DNA of 64,000 nt from Streptomyces cavernicola (GTDB taxonomy: Bacteria; Actinomycetota; Actinomycetes; Streptomycetales; Streptomycetaceae). A model generated the notes under the pieces. It ran no database searches. It saw nothing but the letters and a program-made list of their open reading frames with translations, and was not told the DNA's origin. Location of the stretch: positions 92,256-156,255 of the forward strand of contig NZ_JASCIQ010000017.1 in the NCBI RefSeq assembly GCF_029968035.1. The letters run 5' to 3'. A program made the translations under genes and the position numbers. How positions within the stretch are numbered: position 1 is the stretch's first letter; the number at the start of each line of letters is the position of its first letter. Shown here in pieces: positions 60,507 through 64,000 of the stretch.

Positions 60507-61259
60507 GTGGCGGTTGAGCAGGGGGTGGCAAGCCCGATCATGCCGGAGCCCAAGTCCGCGCGGCAGCCCTTGAGGCAGGAGGTTGTCGACGGTATCAAGT
60601 CGTACATTCTGCGCAACAAACTGCGTCCCGGTGATCCGCTCCCCGCCGAGCAGGCCCTCTGTGATGCCCTGGGGGCGAGCCGCTCCAGCGTGCGGGAGGC
60701 CATCAGGATCCTCACCGCCCTCGATATCGTCGAGGTGCGCCACGGTCACGGCACCTACGTGGGCCGCCTGAGCCTCTCGGCCCTGGTGGAGAGCCTGACC
60801 TTCCGCGGTCTGCTCAGCCCGGACGACGACTTCCAGGTGTTGTGGGACCTCGTCGAGGTGCGCGAACTGTTCGAGCGCGGCATGGCGGAACGCCTCGTCG
60901 AGACCTTGGACGAGGAGCAGATCGACCGCCTCCAGGGGCATGTCGACAGGATGCGCGAGGCCGAAGTCGGCGCGGGGAGCGGCTTCGTCGACGCCGACCG
61001 CTCCTTCCACACGCTGCTCGTCGCGCCGCTGGGCAACAACCTCATCGGGCAGTTGTCCGAGGCGTTCTGGGATGTGTACGTCATCGTCGCGCCGCACCTC
61101 GACGTCTTCACGGACGAGTACGGGGCGACCACCATCGCCAACCACCAGCGCATCGTGGACGCCGTGCGGGCCCGCGACGCGGCGGAGTTCGCGGCAGCCC
61201 TGACCGAGCACTACGGCCCTGTGCGTCAGCGGATCACCGAGGCTCGCACCCGCCGCTGA
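60507..61259 (+). CDS. FadR-type GntR regulator
   Basis: A 250-residue regulator. The N-terminal winged helix is QEVVDGIKSYILRNKLRPGDPLPAE and LGASRSSVREAIRIL; the C-terminal FCD domain is all-alpha, with EVRELFERGMAERLVE and metal-type residues in DRSFHTLLV and HQRIVDAV. GTG 60507 follows GAGGGG; ATG 60540 is an in-frame alternative. NanR of enteric bacteria belongs to the same family. It is divergent from the ABC operon and upstream of the esterase and sialidase genes. Confidence 0.92.
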   Translation: MAVEQGVASPIMPEPKSARQPLRQEVVDGIKSYILRNKLRPGDPLPAEQALCDALGASRSSVREAIRILTALDIVEVRHGHGTYVGRLSLSALVESLTFRGLLSPDDDFQVLWDLVEVRELFERGMAERLVETLDEEQIDRLQGHVDRMREAEVGAGSGFVDADRSFHTLLVAPLGNNLIGQLSEAFWDVYVIVAPHLDVFTDEYGATTIANHQRIVDAVRARDAAEFAAALTEHYGPVRQRITEARTRR

Positions 61260-61410
61260 CCTCGTAACCGTCGCGGACGGCGCACACCCCGAAGGGCGTG
61301 CGCCGCTCCGGCATGCCGTGGCGCGCCCTCCGGTGAATTGCCTCAACTCCGCTTCTCCGTACGGCTCTTGACGCCCGTGGTGCGGATCCTTAAGGTCCCA
61401 GGACAGAGGA

Positions 61411-61426
61411 CATCAGACGTCTGCTG
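61411..61426. promoter_or_regulatory. FadR-type operator candidate, esterase side
   Basis: CATCAGACGTCTGCTG, 15 of 16 matches to the palindrome CATCAGACGTCTGATG, 78 bp before the esterase start. The flanks extend the symmetry to GACA and TGTC. Confidence 0.7.
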
Positions 61427-61503
61427 TCCCGGTGTGCGGGGCTTCCTCGCGCTCCCGTACTTCCGTGCTGCGCCGCGCGCACGCCTCACCCCCGGGGCCT
61501 CAC

Positions 61504-62517
61504 ATGCCACTGACGGACCTCACGCTCGCCCAGTGCCTCGCACTGCGGCCCGACCTCGACGAACCCGCCGACCTGGACCGGTTCTGGACCCGCACCCTCG
61601 ACGAAGCACGGGCCTGCGACACCCGCCCCCGCTACGCACCGGTGGACACCGGCCTGACTCAGGTCACCACCTACGACGCGACCGTGCCCGGCCACGACGG
61701 ACACCCTGTCAGCGGCTGGCTGCACCTGCCGGCCGGCCGACCCCAACCCCTCGGCTGCATCGTCGAGTTCCTCGGGTACGGGCGGGGCCGAGGCCTCCCG
61801 CACGAGAACCTCCTCTGGGCGAACGCCGGGTACGCGCACTTCATCATGGACACCCGCGGCCAGGGCTGGTCGACGGCCGGTGGCGACACCACCGACACGG
61901 CCACCCTCGGCGGCACGGTCCCCGGATTCCTCACCCGGGGCGTGGACCACCCGCAACACCACTACTACCGACGGGTGTTCACGGACGCCGTGCGCTGCGT
62001 CGACGCCGTCCGCGACCACCCGGCCGTCGACCCGGACCGGATCGTGGTGACCGGCATCAGCCAGGGCGGCGGCATCGCCCTCGCCGTGGCCGCGCTCGCC
62101 CAGGGCCTGGCCGGCGTCATGCCCGACGTCCCGTTCCTCTGCGACATCCGCCGCGCCGCCCGCATCTCCGCCACGAGCCCCTACACCGAGATCGCCGAGT
62201 ACCTGCGCCTGCACCGCGACCGCACCGACACCGTGTTCCGCACCCTGTCGTACGTGGACGCCGCCCTGCTCGCCTCCCGGGCCACGGCGCCCGCCCTGTT
62301 CTCCATCGCGATGATGGACGACATCTGCCCTCCCTCCACCTGCTTCGCCGCCTACCACCGCTACGCCGGCCGAAAAGACCTGCGCGTCTACGAGTTCAAC
62401 GGCCACGAAGGCGGTCAGGGCCACCACCGGCGCGAACAGCTCTCCTGGGTGCGAGACCTCCTCGCCGCCGGGAAACCCACCGGAGCACACCCCCCGCATG
62501 CACCCCAACTCGCCTGA
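61504..62517 (+). CDS. CE7-family acetyl esterase (AXE1-like)
   Basis: A 337-residue cytoplasmic alpha/beta hydrolase. The CE7 hallmark RGQG is at residues 118-121, the nucleophile Ser186 in GISQGGG, the Asp in MMDDICPPST and the His in GHEGGQGH. The family removes acetyl groups from xylooligosaccharides or cephalosporin C. Beside a sialidase and a FadR-type regulator, a role in deacetylating acetylated sugars such as O-acetyl sialic acid is likely but inferred. ATG 61504 has a weak ribosome site. The sialidase gene follows 25 bp later. Confidence 0.9.
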   Translation: MPLTDLTLAQCLALRPDLDEPADLDRFWTRTLDEARACDTRPRYAPVDTGLTQVTTYDATVPGHDGHPVSGWLHLPAGRPQPLGCIVEFLGYGRGRGLPHENLLWANAGYAHFIMDTRGQGWSTAGGDTTDTATLGGTVPGFLTRGVDHPQHHYYRRVFTDAVRCVDAVRDHPAVDPDRIVVTGISQGGGIALAVAALAQGLAGVMPDVPFLCDIRRAARISATSPYTEIAEYLRLHRDRTDTVFRTLSYVDAALLASRATAPALFSIAMMDDICPPSTCFAAYHRYAGRKDLRVYEFNGHEGGQGHHRREQLSWVRDLLAAGKPTGAHPPHAPQLA

Positions 62518-62542
62518 ACCCCATCCGAGAAGAGGCCCGTCC

Positions 62543-64000
62543 ATGCAGACAAGAGTCCCCCTGGTGACCCTCGCCGCCGCACTCGCCGTGGTGGCCGCCA
62601 CCACGACCGGTGCCAACGGTGCGGAGATCGGCACGCTCGCCTCCGAGGACCTGGCGACGGCCGGCACCGGCTCCCCGTACTACCGGATCCCCGCGCTCAC
62701 CAAGACCAACGACGGCACGCTGATCGCCGCCTACGACGCCCGTCCCACCCTCGCCGACCTGCCTGGAAACATCAGTGTGGTCGTGCGCCGCAGCACCGAC
62801 GGGGGCGCCACCTGGCAGGCCCAGCAGACCGTCCGCAAGGACCCCGCCCCCAAGGGCTACGGCGACCCGAGCCTCCTCGTGGACCGCGAGACCGGCCGTA
62901 TCTTCGTCTTCTACGCGGCCTCCGTGAACCAGGGCTTCTTCGGCTCGGCCACCGGCAACGACGAGAACGACCCCGACGTCCTCCAGGCCGACTACAGCTA
63001 CTCCGACGACGACGGCCGGACCTGGAAGCACGAGCGCATCACCGCCGACATCAAGAACCCCGCCTGGGCAGGCATGTTCGCCGCCTCCGGCGAAGGCATC
63101 CAACTGCGCCACGGCAAGTACAAGGGCCGGTTGATCCAGCAGTACGCGATCCGCGACAACGGCGCCAACTACGCGGTGAGCGCCTACAGCGACGACCACG
63201 GCAAGACCTGGAAGATGGGCACCCCCGTCGGGCCGGGCGGCGACGAGAACAAGACCGTCGAACTCTCCGACGGCCGCGTCATGCTCAACAACCGCTCCAA
63301 GCCGTACCGCACGGTGGCCTACTCCAAGGACGGCGGCGTCACCTACACGCCCTTCAAGCCGGACACCGAACTGCCCGACCCGGCCAACAACGGCTCCATC
63401 ACCCGCTTCGCGCCCGACGTCGACGCCTCGCACCCGCGCGCATCCTGGCTGATGTTCAGCAACACCGCGACCACCGACAGCCGCAGCAACCTCACCGTCC
63501 GGATGTCCTGTGACAACGGGGAGAACTGGCCGATGCGCAAGACCGTCGAGCCCGGCTCCGCCGCGTACTCGACCCTCACCCCGCTCAGCGACGGCACCGG
63601 CGCCAACCCCCGCATGGGCCTGCTGTGGGAACGCGCCGGCTACAAGCACATCACCTACTCGTCGTTCGACCTGCAGTGGCTCGGTGGTGTGTGCGCGCCC
63701 GTCACCGTCACGCCGCCGTCCGGCCTGCGCGCCGGCGCCACCACCGAGGTCGCCGTGCGCGTCGTCAGCCAGAACGACGTCGCACTGCCCGCCGGCTCGG
63801 TCACGCTCGACCTGCCCGACGGCTACAGCGCGCCGACCGTGACCGTGCCCGCCCTCGACCCCGGCGAGGGCGCGACGGTGAAGGTGCCCGTCAGCGTCCC
63901 CGCGAACGCCGCCGCGGGCCCCGTCAAGACCACCGCGGACTACCAGGTCCGCAGCCGCCAACACGCCTATGGCGACGCCTCGTTGAACATCACCGCCCCG
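62543..64000 (+). CDS. Secreted sialidase (GH33), 3' end outside the window
   Basis: 486 residues are visible and the frame runs to the window edge. A signal peptide (MQTRVPLVTLAAALAVVAA) is followed by the sialidase propeller: YYRIPAL with the catalytic-triad Arg (residues 47-50) and Asp boxes STDGGATW, SDDDGRTW, SDDHGKTW and SKDGGVTY. After the propeller a beta-sandwich of the NEW3/CARDB type begins (VTVTPPSGLRAGATTEVAVRV), possibly leading to a carbohydrate-binding module beyond the window. It would release sialic acid from glycans outside the cell. ATG 62543 follows AGAGG. Confidence 0.93.
   Translation, partial: MQTRVPLVTLAAALAVVAATTTGANGAEIGTLASEDLATAGTGSPYYRIPALTKTNDGTLIAAYDARPTLADLPGNISVVVRRSTDGGATWQAQQTVRKDPAPKGYGDPSLLVDRETGRIFVFYAASVNQGFFGSATGNDENDPDVLQADYSYSDDDGRTWKHERITADIKNPAWAGMFAASGEGIQLRHGKYKGRLIQQYAIRDNGANYAVSAYSDDHGKTWKMGTPVGPGGDENKTVELSDGRVMLNNRSKPYRTVAYSKDGGVTYTPFKPDTELPDPANNGSITRFAPDVDASHPRASWLMFSNTATTDSRSNLTVRMSCDNGENWPMRKTVEPGSAAYSTLTPLSDGTGANPRMGLLWERAGYKHITYSSFDLQWLGGVCAPVTVTPPSGLRAGATTEVAVRVVSQNDVALPAGSVTLDLPDGYSAPTVTVPALDPGEGATVKVPVSVPANAAAGPVKTTADYQVRSRQHAYGDASLNITAP

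Overview
The window is very GC-rich, closely packed double-stranded coding sequence with many GTG starts, GTGA/ATGA stop-start overlaps and G/C-rich perfect hairpins between convergent genes. Together with the gene content (Ser/Thr kinases fused to binding proteins, ECF sigma and RskA-type anti-sigma pairs, a TTG-started Tat lipoprotein, IclR/PucR/MocR/Lrp regulators) this points to a Streptomyces or close actinomycete chromosome. No rRNA, tRNA, CRISPR array or replication origin was seen. The window opens inside a cytochrome P450 gene and ends inside a sialidase gene.

Region 1 (1-9130) is accessory in character: P450 plus methyltransferase; an ArsR-type regulator divergent from an EamA exporter with two matching TGTTCG-N8-CGAACA operators between them; a PAS-domain gene broken by an 8-bp tandem duplication; an internally deleted IS5-like transposase; a membrane-anchored thermonuclease with a Pro-rich repeat and an Excalibur-like tail; a RibD/DHFR-like reductase; a secreted HAD phosphatase; and a lipoprotein.

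Region 2 (9634-20132) is signalling. A lipoprotein gene is translationally coupled to two tandem genes for kinase / transmembrane / branched-chain-type binding-protein fusions. After a cupin and an acetyltransferase comes an ECF sigma / anti-sigma pair. The sigma gene and a secreted beta-propeller gene downstream carry the same promoter-like element, GTGAACCGG-N14-CGTACAC, which suggests an autoregulated regulon.

Region 3 (20153-36941) reads as a taurine (2-aminoethanesulfonate) dissimilation locus: Tpa-type aminotransferase, alanine dehydrogenase to recycle pyruvate, sulfoacetaldehyde acetyltransferase (Xsc), phosphotransacetylase, an amino-acid permease, a YeiH-type exporter, and MocR/TauR-, IclR- and LysR-type regulators. 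Embedded in it is a CobS/CobT-like AAA+ and VWA pair with no CobN, following an intergenic array of eight GTGACC boxes.

Region 4 (37001-46674) holds two or three small catabolic units: an MHS transporter with an amidohydrolase under a tandem-domain Lrp/AsnC regulator; a D-2-hydroxyacid dehydrogenase with a class II aldolase-type protein; and a TetR-type regulator divergent from a DmpA-like aminopeptidase and an APC permease.

Region 5 (46765-54663) has a PucR regulator divergent from an NCS1 permease plus polysaccharide-deacetylase-family hydrolase pair, then IclR regulator, creatinase and MHS transporter genes, consistent with creatine/cyclic amide nitrogen use.

Region 6 (54704-64000) is probably sialic acid or glycan use: a peptide-type ABC transporter with a fused permease-ATPase, a FadR-type GntR regulator, a CE7 esterase and a sialidase, with matching CATCAGACGTCTGATG-like operators before the regulator and before the esterase.
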